Shown here: positions 44,029 to 52,806 of the stretch, piece by piece
How the letters are laid out: every line of letters starts with the position of its first letter
Numbering within the stretch: the first letter of the stretch is position 1
Translations under genes and position numbers: made by a program
Source of the DNA: Granulicella rosea
GTDB lineage: Bacteria > Acidobacteriota > Terriglobia > Terriglobales > Acidobacteriaceae
Assembly (NCBI RefSeq): GCF_900188085.1
Contig: NZ_FZOU01000012.1
Coordinates: 26,185-90,184 of the forward strand
Reading direction: 5' to 3'
DNA length: 64,000 bases
The notes under the pieces: model-generated
Told to the model about the DNA's origin: nothing
Databases searched by the model: none
The model's input: the letters and a program-made list of their open reading frames with translations, nothing else

Positions 44029-47000
44029 TCACTTGCCCGTGTAAATCTCCGCTTCGACGATGCTCAGCACGGGTTTGCTCGTCTTGCCGGCGGCCTGATC
44101 CACCTTGCCCGAGACCTCGACCAGCGCGGGCGTCTCGCTGCCTTCGATGGGCGCGCCTGTCAGCTCGATCTTCAGATGCGTGCCCGTGGCGGGCTTGAGC
44201 GGCAGCGTGCAGTAGCCGAGGTTGCTGGGCGTCAGGCCCTCCCACACGGTCTTGCCATCGAGCGTAATCTTCAACGGATAGCGGCGCACGCGGAAGTTCG
44301 CGAGCTTCAGATCGACCTGTGTCGGCGTGGACGGGCTGGCGAGGGTGTATTCGATCCACGCGTTGAAGAGTCCGAACTTGTTGTCCTTCGGCGCGTTGGG
44401 GATAGCGCTGGTCCACTCGGTCGTCTCGTTGTCGTCGAGGCTGAAGATGGCGGTCTCGTTGTTGGCTCCGGCCTTCACGGCGACGATGGGCAAGGCGACG
44501 CGATGCGCGGTGTAGGACGGCGTTGGCGGCGTGGGTCCACGCTCCAGGTTCAACGGCTGGTCGGCGGCGGGGAAGTCCCGCGAGAGGCCGCCCTCGACCG
44601 CGACAGGCTTCGACGCCAGCTCGATCGTCGCGGGCTGCAAGCCGTCGGCCTCGGCCTTCAGATGGATCGCGCCGGCGCTGGGCAAGGCGCGCAGCAGCAC
44701 GCGGTTGACGCCGCCTTCGACCGGCAGCGTCTTCGCCAGGATGTAGTTGTCCTCATGCAGCAGTGGCGTGGGGTTGGGACCGTTCGATGGGTTCAGTGGC
44801 ACGGGCACGGATGAGCCCTGCGCGATGCCTCCGCGCCACTCGGCCGCGCCGTCCAGCGTGAAGCGGATCATGTTCAGCGCGGTAGGGCAGCGGCGTCCCT
44901 GCGCGTCGACGACTTCGACATCCACCGCGGCCATGTCCGCGCCATCGGCCCGCAGGCCCGCCGGGCCGACATGCGGAGTCAGCCTCAGAGCCGTGGGCGC
45001 GCCCGCGGTCTCGATGGAGGTGGAGGCCAGCACCTTGCCATCCGCGCCATAGCCGATGGCCTCCAGCTTGCCGGCGTGATACGTAACTTTATTGAATACA
45101 AAAATAAAGTCGTCCACCGGCGTGGCGAAGCCAAGCGATCTGCCATCCAGCTTCAATTCGACCCTGGCCGCGGTCGCCACGACGTACACGGGCTTGGTCA
45201 CCTTGTCCGCGTAGTTCCAATGGCCGACGATGTGGATGCCCGGATGCTCGATGTCGACCCATCCGTTCCAGATGACCTGGTGGGCGTAGAAGCCCTCCTT
45301 GGGGATGCGCATCGCGTCGACCTCGCCCGAGCGGCGGTAGTTGTTATCCCCGCGATAGTGCGTGTTCGAGTCGGCGAAGACGATGTTCACGCCGCCGGAG
45401 CTGACGCGCGTGCCCGTGCCCGGACGCGCTGCATAGTATTCATCCCAGCGGCGCACATCCTCGAGCGCGGCCGAGTCCTGGTTGCGGTTGTACGACGGCG
45501 AATCCTTGTGGAAGGGCGCCGTGTCGTCGTCCCAGAACTTGCGCGCGCCCTCGTCGCGATTGTACTCATGCGCCCACACGGGTTTGGTCGTGCTCTTGTT
45601 GATGTAGAGCATCTCCCCGCCATACTCAGCCGTCTTGCTGGCGAGCATCTCGCGCGATCCGCTGGCGCGTCCGCCATGTGGATCGAATTCGTCGCGCACC
45701 TTCTTCATGTCGAGCATGTGCTCTTCCGAGACGCCCTTGTTGCCCGACTCATAGAAGAGGATGCTGGGGTTGTTGCGGTTGTAGACGATGGAGTCGCGCA
45801 TCAGCTCCACGCGCTGGGTCCAGCGGCGTCCGCTGGGGTCGCCCTCGGAGTCGCCCGCCGGCATGGATTCGATCAGGCCCACGCGGTCCGACGATTCGAC
45901 GTCCTGCTTCCAGGGCGTCACATGCATCCAGCGGACGACATTGCCGTTGCTCTCGACCATCAGCCTGTTCGAGAGATCGCTCATCCACGGCGGAACGGAA
46001 AGGCCCACGGCGGGCCACTCGTTCGTGGTGCGCTGTGCGTAGCCATGCACCTGCAGCACGCGTCCGTTAAGGTAGATCATGCCGTTGCGAAACGCGGTCT
46101 GGCGAAAGCCCGTGCGCGTGGTCAGCGTGTCGAGCGGCTTGCCGTTCGACGAGACGGTGCTGACGACGTTGTAGAGGTAGCCGTAGCCCCAGCTCCAGAG
46201 GTGCAGATCGTTCACGACCGCGCTGGCCTTGACGACGCGCTTCTCGCCCGCGGCGAGAGTGACGCTCTGCGCGGATTTGAACTCGCCCGCGGGCTTGCCC
46301 TCGGCGTCGAGCAGGCGCACGCCCAGGTCGATGGTCTGAGCCGCGCCGGTCTCGTTCTTCACCTCGGATTCGACCGTGATGCGCGCCGTGCGATGCGGGA
46401 TATCGAAGTCGCTCGCATAGATGTAGACGCCCGTCGTGCCGAGGCTCGAATAGAGCGGCAGCGTCTGGTAGACGCGCGGCAGCACATGCAGCCACACGTT
46501 CTTGCCGATGCCGCCATAGTTGGCATAGAAGTTCTTGTCGTTCCACTGGTAAGGCGTGTTGGTGGCCTGTTCGCGATAGTCCCAGCGATTGTCGGTCTTG
46601 ACGGCAAGTACGTTTTCGCCGGGCTGCAGCGCGCTGCCGAGGTCGATGCCGAAGGCCGAGACGCCGTCCTCGTGCCGGCCGATCAGCTTGCCGTTCAGGT
46701 AGATGTCGGCGCCCTGGCGGATGCCTTCGAACTCGAGGAAGACCTTCTGCCCGGCGGCGTTGGCGGGCAGGCTGAAGTGCTTGCGATACCACGCGACGCC
46801 GGTCGGCAGATCGTGAATGCTGACCTTGAAGGCCGAGTCTTCGTTCCACGCATAGGGCGTCGAGACATGCTTCCACGCGTGATCGTCGAAGCCCGCCTGC
46901 TCGGCGCCGGGCGCGTCGCCCACCGCAACCAGCCACGCCGGGTTGAAGTTGTAGCGCGTGCGCGGAGCGTCCTGAGCCATGGCGCTGACGGTCAGGAAGA

Positions 47001-47061
47001 TGGCGCAGCAAAGTGCAGGCCGAAGCAGGGAGGCGCGCGAGTGAATCGAAGGTATAAGCAC
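44029..47061 (-). CDS. GH2-family protein lacking the usual acid/base glutamate
   Basis: 1010 aa with signal peptide (ALCCAIFLTVSAMAQ). The N-terminal GH2 sugar-binding domain (about 35-195), Ig-like domain and TIM barrel (about 325-600) are present, then DUF4982-like and discoidin-like domains. Where GH2 enzymes have Asn-Glu, this one has SILFYESGNKGVSEEH: Asn441 is followed by Lys442. The likely nucleophile, Glu499 in VWAHEYNRDEG, is kept. It may be inactive, use another acid, or belong to a divergent GH2 branch. The fucosidase gene starts 290 bp away in the opposite direction. Confidence 0.78.
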   Translation of the reverse strand: MLIPSIHSRASLLRPALCCAIFLTVSAMAQDAPRTRYNFNPAWLVAVGDAPGAEQAGFDDHAWKHVSTPYAWNEDSAFKVSIHDLPTGVAWYRKHFSLPANAAGQKVFLEFEGIRQGADIYLNGKLIGRHEDGVSAFGIDLGSALQPGENVLAVKTDNRWDYREQATNTPYQWNDKNFYANYGGIGKNVWLHVLPRVYQTLPLYSSLGTTGVYIYASDFDIPHRTARITVESEVKNETGAAQTIDLGVRLLDAEGKPAGEFKSAQSVTLAAGEKRVVKASAVVNDLHLWSWGYGYLYNVVSTVSSNGKPLDTLTTRTGFRQTAFRNGMIYLNGRVLQVHGYAQRTTNEWPAVGLSVPPWMSDLSNRLMVESNGNVVRWMHVTPWKQDVESSDRVGLIESMPAGDSEGDPSGRRWTQRVELMRDSIVYNRNNPSILFYESGNKGVSEEHMLDMKKVRDEFDPHGGRASGSREMLASKTAEYGGEMLYINKSTTKPVWAHEYNRDEGARKFWDDDTAPFHKDSPSYNRNQDSAALEDVRRWDEYYAARPGTGTRVSSGGVNIVFADSNTHYRGDNNYRRSGEVDAMRIPKEGFYAHQVIWNGWVDIEHPGIHIVGHWNYADKVTKPVYVVATAARVELKLDGRSLGFATPVDDFIFVFNKVTYHAGKLEAIGYGADGKVLASTSIETAGAPTALRLTPHVGPAGLRADGADMAAVDVEVVDAQGRRCPTALNMIRFTLDGAAEWRGGIAQGSSVPVPLNPSNGPNPTPLLHEDNYILAKTLPVEGGVNRVLLRALPSAGAIHLKAEADGLQPATIELASKPVAVEGGLSRDFPAADQPLNLERGPTPPTPSYTAHRVALPIVAVKAGANNETAIFSLDDNETTEWTSAIPNAPKDNKFGLFNAWIEYTLASPSTPTQVDLKLANFRVRRYPLKITLDGKTVWEGLTPSNLGYCTLPLKPATGTHLKIELTGAPIEGSETPALVEVSGKVDQAAGKTSKPVLSIVEAEIYTGK

Positions 47062-47118
47062 CAGCCCAATTTATGGACGCGCGCGCACGACCGTCAATAG
47101 AAAAATAGTTTCAGACTG

Positions 47119-47304
47119 ATGGGATGTATTGACGCGCTTCTCGATGCAACGCAAGCGGCGCCGTGGGATGAGGCCGCCGCGCAAGCGTACAGCAAGCTGC
47201 GCGCCTGGTTGGCCGCGAAGGGTAAGAGCCTCTCCGCGATGGACATGCTCGCGGCGCACGCCTCTCTTTTGCTCGACATCGAGGATTGGGCGAACGACCT
47301 TTAA
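47119..47304 (+). pseudogene. VapC PIN-domain fragment
   Basis: 61 aa. PWDEAAAQAYSKLRAWLAAKG and SAMDMLAAHA then IEDWANDL follow the C-terminal pattern of VapC toxins, with an internal deletion before IEDW. The N-terminal half with its catalytic acids is absent and there is no antitoxin beside it. Probably a relic. Confidence 0.5.
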
Positions 47305-47320
47305 CGTTTACTATACCCAA

Positions 47321-47332
47321 AGAACGATTTTC
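47321..47332. promoter_or_regulatory. Candidate operator AGAACGATTTTC
   Basis: 20 bp before the fucosidase start. With TTAACGTTTA at 47301-47310 it resembles the AACG-centred sites of the rhamnogalacturonan locus. Weak on its own. Confidence 0.3.
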
Positions 47333-47351
47333 ATCTGTGGAGCTTGCTGCC

Positions 47352-48947
47352 ATGCTGAACGGCTTCGGATCACTGCTTTCCCGTCGCGAATTTCTCGCGC
47401 GGACCTCGCTCGCGGGCGCTGCATCGATGTTTCCGCGCACGCTGCTCGCCATGCAGGAGGGTGCGCCCGCGGGCGCGCCGGACGCCTACGCCAAGGCCCG
47501 GCCTGCGATCGCCGGCCCGTTTCAGCCGACGTGGGAGTCCATCCGCGATAACCACCGCACGCCCTCATGGCTGAACCCGGCGAAGTTCGGCATCTTCATC
47601 CACTGGGGTTTGTACTCGATTCCGGCACATATCAACGAGTGGTACATCAAGCATATGTACACGAGCGATGTGGAGTGGCACACGAAGCACTATGGCCCGC
47701 CGGACAAGTTCGGTTACAAGGACTTCATCCCGCTGTTCACCGTGCCGAAGTACCGGCCCGAGGAGTGGGCCGCGCTCTTCAAACAAGCGGGCGCGGGCTA
47801 TGTCGTGCCGGTCGCCGAGCACCACGACGGATTCGCCATGTACGACAGCGAGCTCACGCCCTGGTGCGCGGGCAAAATGGGGCCGAAGCGCGACCTGCTC
47901 GGCGAGCTTGCCAAGGCCGTGCGCGGGCAGGGGCTGACCTTCGGTCTCTCCAGTCATCGCATGGAGCATCACGACTTCGCCTATCCCAGGCCCGGTCTGC
48001 CGAACGACCAGACCGATCCTCGCTATGCCGGCTTCTATGGCCCGCCGATTCCCGGCGATATGAACGATGGCGGCGCGTCGAAGGCGTTTCAGGAGGACTG
48101 GCTCGCGCGCGTGCAGGAGCTTATCGATAAGTACCAGCCCGAGATGATCTACTTCGACAACGGCGTCAATCCGCGCGCGTACGACGACGTGAAGCTGCGC
48201 GCCGCAGCCTACTACTTCAACCGCGCGGCGGAGTGGAAGAAGGAGGTCACCTTCGCGACCAAGGACCTTGCGTATCTCGCGGGCAGCGTGCAGGACTTCG
48301 AGAAAGCGAATCGCATGCCGCGCTGGATCTATCCGCCGGCCTGGCAGGTGGACGATACGCTGGGCAGCACATGGGGCTACACCGAGGGCATGACCTATCG
48401 CTCGGCGGAGAGCATCCTGTGGGAGCTGATCGAGATCGCCAGCATGGGCGGCAACCTGATGCTGAACATCTCGCCGATGGGCGACGGCAGCATCCCCGAT
48501 GCGCAACAGAAGATCCTGATCGCGATGGGCGAGTGGTTGCGGACGCATGGCGCGGGCATCTACGGCAGCAGGCCGTGGGAGCGCTACGGCGAAGGCGCCG
48601 ATGTGCCGTGGGAGTGTCCGCCGGACTGGAAGGGCGGCTCGACCGCCAACCAGACAGACTCCATCAAGGGACGGCCGCGCGTGAAGCTGACCGAGGCCGA
48701 CTTCCGCTTCACCACGAACAAGGGCAGTATGTTCGTTTACGGTTACAAATACCCGCAGGGAGAGGCGGCGATCCGTTCGCTGCAGGCAGGCGCGGCGCGC
48801 GTGGAGCGTGTGACGCTGCTCGGGGCTGGGTCCGCGCCGTTGAAGTTCAGGCAGACGCCGGCGGCGCTGATCGTGGAGCTGCCGTCGCGCCTGCCCTCGA
48901 ATATGCCGTATGGGTTGAAGATCGAGGGCGTGGAATCGCTGGGCTAG
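47352..48947 (+). CDS. GH29 alpha-L-fucosidase
   Basis: 531 aa from the ATG at 47352, 9 bases after GGAG. The RREFLARTSLAGAAS start is a Tat-like export signal. GH29 hallmarks: FGIFIHWGLYSIPAHINEWY, AEHHDGFAMYDS (155-166) and the nucleophile Asp269 in EMIYFDNGVN. A beta-sandwich C-terminal domain follows. It would release L-fucose from plant or microbial glycans; L-fucose decorates rhamnogalacturonan and xyloglucan side chains. Confidence 0.9.
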   Translation: MLNGFGSLLSRREFLARTSLAGAASMFPRTLLAMQEGAPAGAPDAYAKARPAIAGPFQPTWESIRDNHRTPSWLNPAKFGIFIHWGLYSIPAHINEWYIKHMYTSDVEWHTKHYGPPDKFGYKDFIPLFTVPKYRPEEWAALFKQAGAGYVVPVAEHHDGFAMYDSELTPWCAGKMGPKRDLLGELAKAVRGQGLTFGLSSHRMEHHDFAYPRPGLPNDQTDPRYAGFYGPPIPGDMNDGGASKAFQEDWLARVQELIDKYQPEMIYFDNGVNPRAYDDVKLRAAAYYFNRAAEWKKEVTFATKDLAYLAGSVQDFEKANRMPRWIYPPAWQVDDTLGSTWGYTEGMTYRSAESILWELIEIASMGGNLMLNISPMGDGSIPDAQQKILIAMGEWLRTHGAGIYGSRPWERYGEGADVPWECPPDWKGGSTANQTDSIKGRPRVKLTEADFRFTTNKGSMFVYGYKYPQGEAAIRSLQAGAARVERVTLLGAGSAPLKFRQTPAALIVELPSRLPSNMPYGLKIEGVESLG

Positions 48948-48964
48948 GAGCTTGCAAAGCGACT

Positions 48965-49064
48965 TGTCCTCCTGAGCGAAGCGAAGGACCTGCGTCTCGG
49001 GCCGCCATCAATCTTTGTGGCGACGCGAAAGAACGCAGGTCCTTCGGCTTCGCTCAGGAGGACA
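48965..49064. repeat. Family-2 inverted repeat, full copy
   Basis: TGTCCTCCTGAGCGAAGCGA and TCGCTCAGGAGGACA arms, with the central CTTTGTGGCGACG and AAAGAACG shared with 21930-22041. It lies between the convergent fucosidase and SpecificRecomb genes. Confidence 0.8.
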
Positions 49065-49131
49065 GGCGTTTGTGGCGCTCTGTGTGATGCGCGTGCGGGT
49101 GTGTGGTGCGCATAGCGGGTGGTGCTATCGC

Positions 49132-51213
49132 TCAATGCTCGCTCGCAGCTTCGCCTTCGGCGGTCTCGGTGATCGAGATCACATCGGGCTTCGCGGGCAC
49201 GACGAACTCCAGCGGCGAGTTGAAGAAGTCCTTCACGACGAACTTCAGAATCTGGATCTGCTCGCTGCGCGGTATGTCGTACGCGCGCAGCGCCACGATG
49301 GAGGCGATCGAGAAGCTCACGCTGAGGTTCAGCACGAAGGTGACCGCGATGCCGGCCATCGCATAGTAGAGCCCACGATGCTCGAACGAAGACGCGCCGA
49401 AGCTGGCCGCCGCAAGCGCCAGCGTGCCGGTGTTCAGCGTGACGTGGCGGACGTCCAGCGCGATGCCGAAGAAGCGGGCGACAACCGGTGAGAAGCCGAG
49501 GAGCAACCCCAGCACGATGCTCGTGCTCCAGCTTGCGACGTTGCGCTCCAGCCAGTTCGCCGCGCGCTGCAGATTGTGTACGCCGATGCGATGGCCCGCG
49601 GGATGCTGCAGGATCGCCTCCGGAATGCGATGGTAGACCACGAAGTTTTCAAGCCAACCGCCGATCAGCCCGCCGAGCCACAACAACACGCCCGTGACCG
49701 CCGCGAAGATCGCCGTGCCGGAGGTGAGCGGGTTCAGCGTGTGGTACACATGCTGCGCGCTCTCGACCGGCAGATAGTGCGTCTTGAACGCATGCATCCA
49801 CACCTGCTCGAAGACGACGGCGCCCGCGCACACCGCGAGCACGTTGCCGAAGGCGGCCGCAAGCTGCGTGCGGCAGATGTCCGCGGCGAACTCCGCGATC
49901 TTCGAGTAGCGCGAAAGTCCGCGATTGGCGCGGATGATTCCGGCAAGCGTGGCCGCCGTCATCGAAGGCTGCTTGGTCGCGAGCGCGAAGCCGAAGATCT
50001 GCATCAGCACGAAGCTGGCCGCGTAGTCGAGGCTGATGAAGAGGCCTTCGACGAACTCCGGATAGTGCCTGCCGATGAGCCGCATCTTGATGGCGGCGGT
50101 GAAGACCGTGAGCAGGCCGCCGCCGATCGCCGCGCGCCACATCGCCGCGTACTCCACCTGCGTGTGCGCGATGTAGTGCTCGCCGCCGTGGCCCGTGCGT
50201 TCGACCATCTTGCGCGCGAGCAGGTTCAGGTTCTGGCGGAAGAGCGGCGACAGGCGCGTGTCTTCGAGCCTGCCGCGGATAAGCACGCCGAGCAGCTCGC
50301 GGCCCGCGACCTGCAGCGTCTGGTCGTACTCCACGCCCAGCACGGCGGCCAGCAGATGCATGCGTTCGAGCGTCGACTCGATGCTGCGCAGGTCGTACAC
50401 CAGCGCCGCGCTGACGCCCGCGTCCTCCATGTGCAGATGCACCTGATCGAGCTCTTCGCGGCAACGCAGAATCGCATGCGACCAGCGGCCGAGATGCAAT
50501 GCATATTCGTCGGGCGTCCGCGCGCGCACCAGCGATTCGGTGACGAAGATGAGTTGATAGAAGGGCGAGTCCTCGACGCGCTGCGTGCTGCTGCGTTGGC
50601 GCATGGCCTCGGTCGCGGCGCGGCCCGCGGCGCGTGTGGCGAGCAGGCACAGCGCCTGCTGCAGGTCTTCCTTCACGCGTCGCTCAAAGTCCGCATGACC
50701 GCTGGGCCAGAGCAGTTGCACCAGCCGCTCGAAGATGAACGCGCGCTGCCCGGCGAAGCGCCGCACGGACTCCTGCGTGGAGAAGATGCCGGCGAAGAGC
50801 AGGCCCATGTCGGACGCCTCGCGCGCGGACGGAAGCAGCCGTTGAAAGACGCGCCGCAGCACCTCGGCCGAAAGCGCGTGGTGTCCTGGCAGGCCGGCTT
50901 CGGCGAAGAGCGAGACCGACTCCATCTGGGTCAGCATGGCGACCCAGGCGCGTTGAAAGTCGGCGCGCAACGCGTCGTCGTGTTCGAGCAGACGCACCCA
51001 GCGCAGCACGCGCAGGCCGGAGTTGCGCTCGTTCGAAGGCGACCACAGGAAGCCGAAGAGCTTGGCGGCGCGGCGTCCGCGCAGCGTCAGCGTCTCGGCC
51101 ATGCAGAACTGCCGCGTCAGATAGCGCAGCTCGTCGCGCACGCCTTCGGGACCGGCGCGAAACTTCAGCCGTCGCCGACGCAGGATTCTTCCGCCAAAGC
51201 GCACGATGCCCAT
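49132..51213 (-). CDS. SpecificRecomb-family (PF10136-like) membrane protein
   Basis: 693 aa from the ATG at 51213. The N-terminal half (1-350) is soluble and helical; the C-terminal half has about six membrane helices (LLTVFTAAIKMRLIG, FAAVTGVLLWLGGLIGGWLENF, STSIVLGLLLGFSPVVARF). YHRIPEAILQHPAGHRIGV is a conserved stretch of the family. The family is named site-specific recombinase after a Neisseria gene, but nothing here looks like a recombinase catalytic domain, so an envelope role is more likely. Confidence 0.7.
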   Translation of the reverse strand: MGIVRFGGRILRRRRLKFRAGPEGVRDELRYLTRQFCMAETLTLRGRRAAKLFGFLWSPSNERNSGLRVLRWVRLLEHDDALRADFQRAWVAMLTQMESVSLFAEAGLPGHHALSAEVLRRVFQRLLPSAREASDMGLLFAGIFSTQESVRRFAGQRAFIFERLVQLLWPSGHADFERRVKEDLQQALCLLATRAAGRAATEAMRQRSSTQRVEDSPFYQLIFVTESLVRARTPDEYALHLGRWSHAILRCREELDQVHLHMEDAGVSAALVYDLRSIESTLERMHLLAAVLGVEYDQTLQVAGRELLGVLIRGRLEDTRLSPLFRQNLNLLARKMVERTGHGGEHYIAHTQVEYAAMWRAAIGGGLLTVFTAAIKMRLIGRHYPEFVEGLFISLDYAASFVLMQIFGFALATKQPSMTAATLAGIIRANRGLSRYSKIAEFAADICRTQLAAAFGNVLAVCAGAVVFEQVWMHAFKTHYLPVESAQHVYHTLNPLTSGTAIFAAVTGVLLWLGGLIGGWLENFVVYHRIPEAILQHPAGHRIGVHNLQRAANWLERNVASWSTSIVLGLLLGFSPVVARFFGIALDVRHVTLNTGTLALAAASFGASSFEHRGLYYAMAGIAVTFVLNLSVSFSIASIVALRAYDIPRSEQIQILKFVVKDFFNSPLEFVVPAKPDVISITETAEGEAASEH

Positions 51214-51317
51214 GCTGCCTAGCATACCGGGCTTTCGCGGCGCGCGCCTGGGCAAAACACCAATGACGACGCGGTTTAAATCGAGCGATGCGAGGCAACC
51301 CCAAGGCCTCGGCATGC

Positions 51318-51363
51318 AACGCCAGCCCAAAACGCACGTGCGTTCCGGGCTGGCAGGCGTTGC
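51318..51363 (-). terminator. Terminator-like hairpin after the efflux operon
   Basis: AACGCCAGCCC and GGGCTGGCAGGCGTT arms around an inner palindrome AACGCACGTGCGTT, 10 bp past the outer-membrane gene's stop. No T-tract. Confidence 0.55.
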
Positions 51364-51372
51364 GAAGGAGCG

Positions 51373-52806
51373 TTAGTTCTTCGGCAGTTGCGTCGCATTC
51401 CAGCCGCCGCCCAGCGCCACCTGCAACTGCGCGCTGGCGACGATGCGCCTCGCCGTCAGAGCCGCCGCCGTGCGCTCGTCCGTCAGCTCGATAGTCTGGT
51501 TGGTCAGCACCTCGAGATACTGCGCGAGGCCGCGCTTATAACGCAGCGTGGAAAGCTCCGTGCTGCGTTTGGCCGATGCCACCGCGCGGTCCTGCACCGC
51601 GGCCTCTTCTTCGAGCACACGCAGCGTGGCGAGCTGATCCTCCACATCGCGGAAGGCCGTGAGCACCTGCTCGCGATAGACCGCCGTGGCCTGCTCGCGT
51701 GCTGCCTTGGCATAGTCCACCTGCGCCCTGCGGCGTCCGCCGTCGATGATGGTTTCGTTCACGCCGGGGCCCGCGCTCCACGTCGTGCTGGCGGAGTTGA
51801 AGACCTGCGAGACCAGATCGCTTTCGATGCCGCCGCTCGCGCCCAGCGTGACGTTCGGATAGTACGCGGCCTTCGCCACGCCTATCTGCGCATTGGCCGA
51901 GGCGATGCGCCGCTCCGACGCCGCGATGTCCGGACGCCGCTGCAGCAGCTCCGACGGGATGCCAGTGGGGATGCTCGGCGGGTCGCCCACAAGCGGCTGC
52001 TCGGCGATGGTGTAGCCCGTCGCGGGCACGCCCACCAGCACCGCGATGGCATGCTCATACAGCGCGCGCTGAACGCCCAGGTCGATCAACTGCGCGCGCG
52101 TCTGTTCGAGCAGCGTCTTCGCCTGTTCGACGTCGCTCTCGGAGGCCAGGCCGCCGCTCTGGCGATCGGAGGTGAGCTTCAACGACAGCGTGTACGCATC
52201 GAGCGTCGAGCGCAGCAACTGCGCCTGCAGGTCGAGTCCGCGCAACTGCAGATAGGTGACGGCAAGCGTACCCTGCAGGCTCAGCTTCGTATTCGCAAGG
52301 TCGGCGGCCGAGGCCTGCGCGGCGGTCGCGCTGGACTCGATCTGCCGGCGGATGCCACCCCAAAGATCGGGTTCCCATGAGATGTTCAGCGGGATCAAAA
52401 AGTCCCAGTAGTCCTGCGGCGAGGTGGGCGACTTCAGCGGCTTCGTGGACGAGATGCGGTTGCGATTCGCGAAGCCGCCGATCCCGACCGTGGGGAAGAG
52501 CGAGGCCCGGTTCTCACGCACGAGGTCGTGCGCCTGCTCGTACGCATGCAGCGCGGCGGCGATGCTCTGGTTCGCATTCGCGCACTGCAGCTCCAGCTCG
52601 TTGAGCTTCGCGTCGTTGTAGATCGTCCACCATGCGCCGCGGTCCGCGCCATCGGCGGGCTGCGCGGCCTGCCACGGACCGTTATGGCCGTTGTCCGAAT
52701 AAGCCGGCGGCGCGGGCATCGCGGGCGCCTTGTAGTTCGGGCCGACCTTGCATCCGCTTAGCAACAGCGCGGCCATCAGCCCCGTACCGAGTATGGGTGC
52801 TCTCAT
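51373..52806 (-). CDS. RND efflux outer-membrane lipoprotein (OprM/NodT family)
   Basis: 477 aa. The signal peptide ends in the lipobox LLLSGC followed by KVGPNYKAP, the classical NodT-family start. Two OEP repeats follow (WEPDLWGGIRRQIESS, QRRPDIAASERRIASANAQIG, FRDVEDQLATL). It forms the outer-membrane channel of the tripartite pump. Its ATG overlaps the adaptor's stop by one base (TGATG). Confidence 0.92.
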   Translation of the reverse strand: MRAPILGTGLMAALLLSGCKVGPNYKAPAMPAPPAYSDNGHNGPWQAAQPADGADRGAWWTIYNDAKLNELELQCANANQSIAAALHAYEQAHDLVRENRASLFPTVGIGGFANRNRISSTKPLKSPTSPQDYWDFLIPLNISWEPDLWGGIRRQIESSATAAQASAADLANTKLSLQGTLAVTYLQLRGLDLQAQLLRSTLDAYTLSLKLTSDRQSGGLASESDVEQAKTLLEQTRAQLIDLGVQRALYEHAIAVLVGVPATGYTIAEQPLVGDPPSIPTGIPSELLQRRPDIAASERRIASANAQIGVAKAAYYPNVTLGASGGIESDLVSQVFNSASTTWSAGPGVNETIIDGGRRRAQVDYAKAAREQATAVYREQVLTAFRDVEDQLATLRVLEEEAAVQDRAVASAKRSTELSTLRYKRGLAQYLEVLTNQTIELTDERTAAALTARRIVASAQLQVALGGGWNATQLPKN

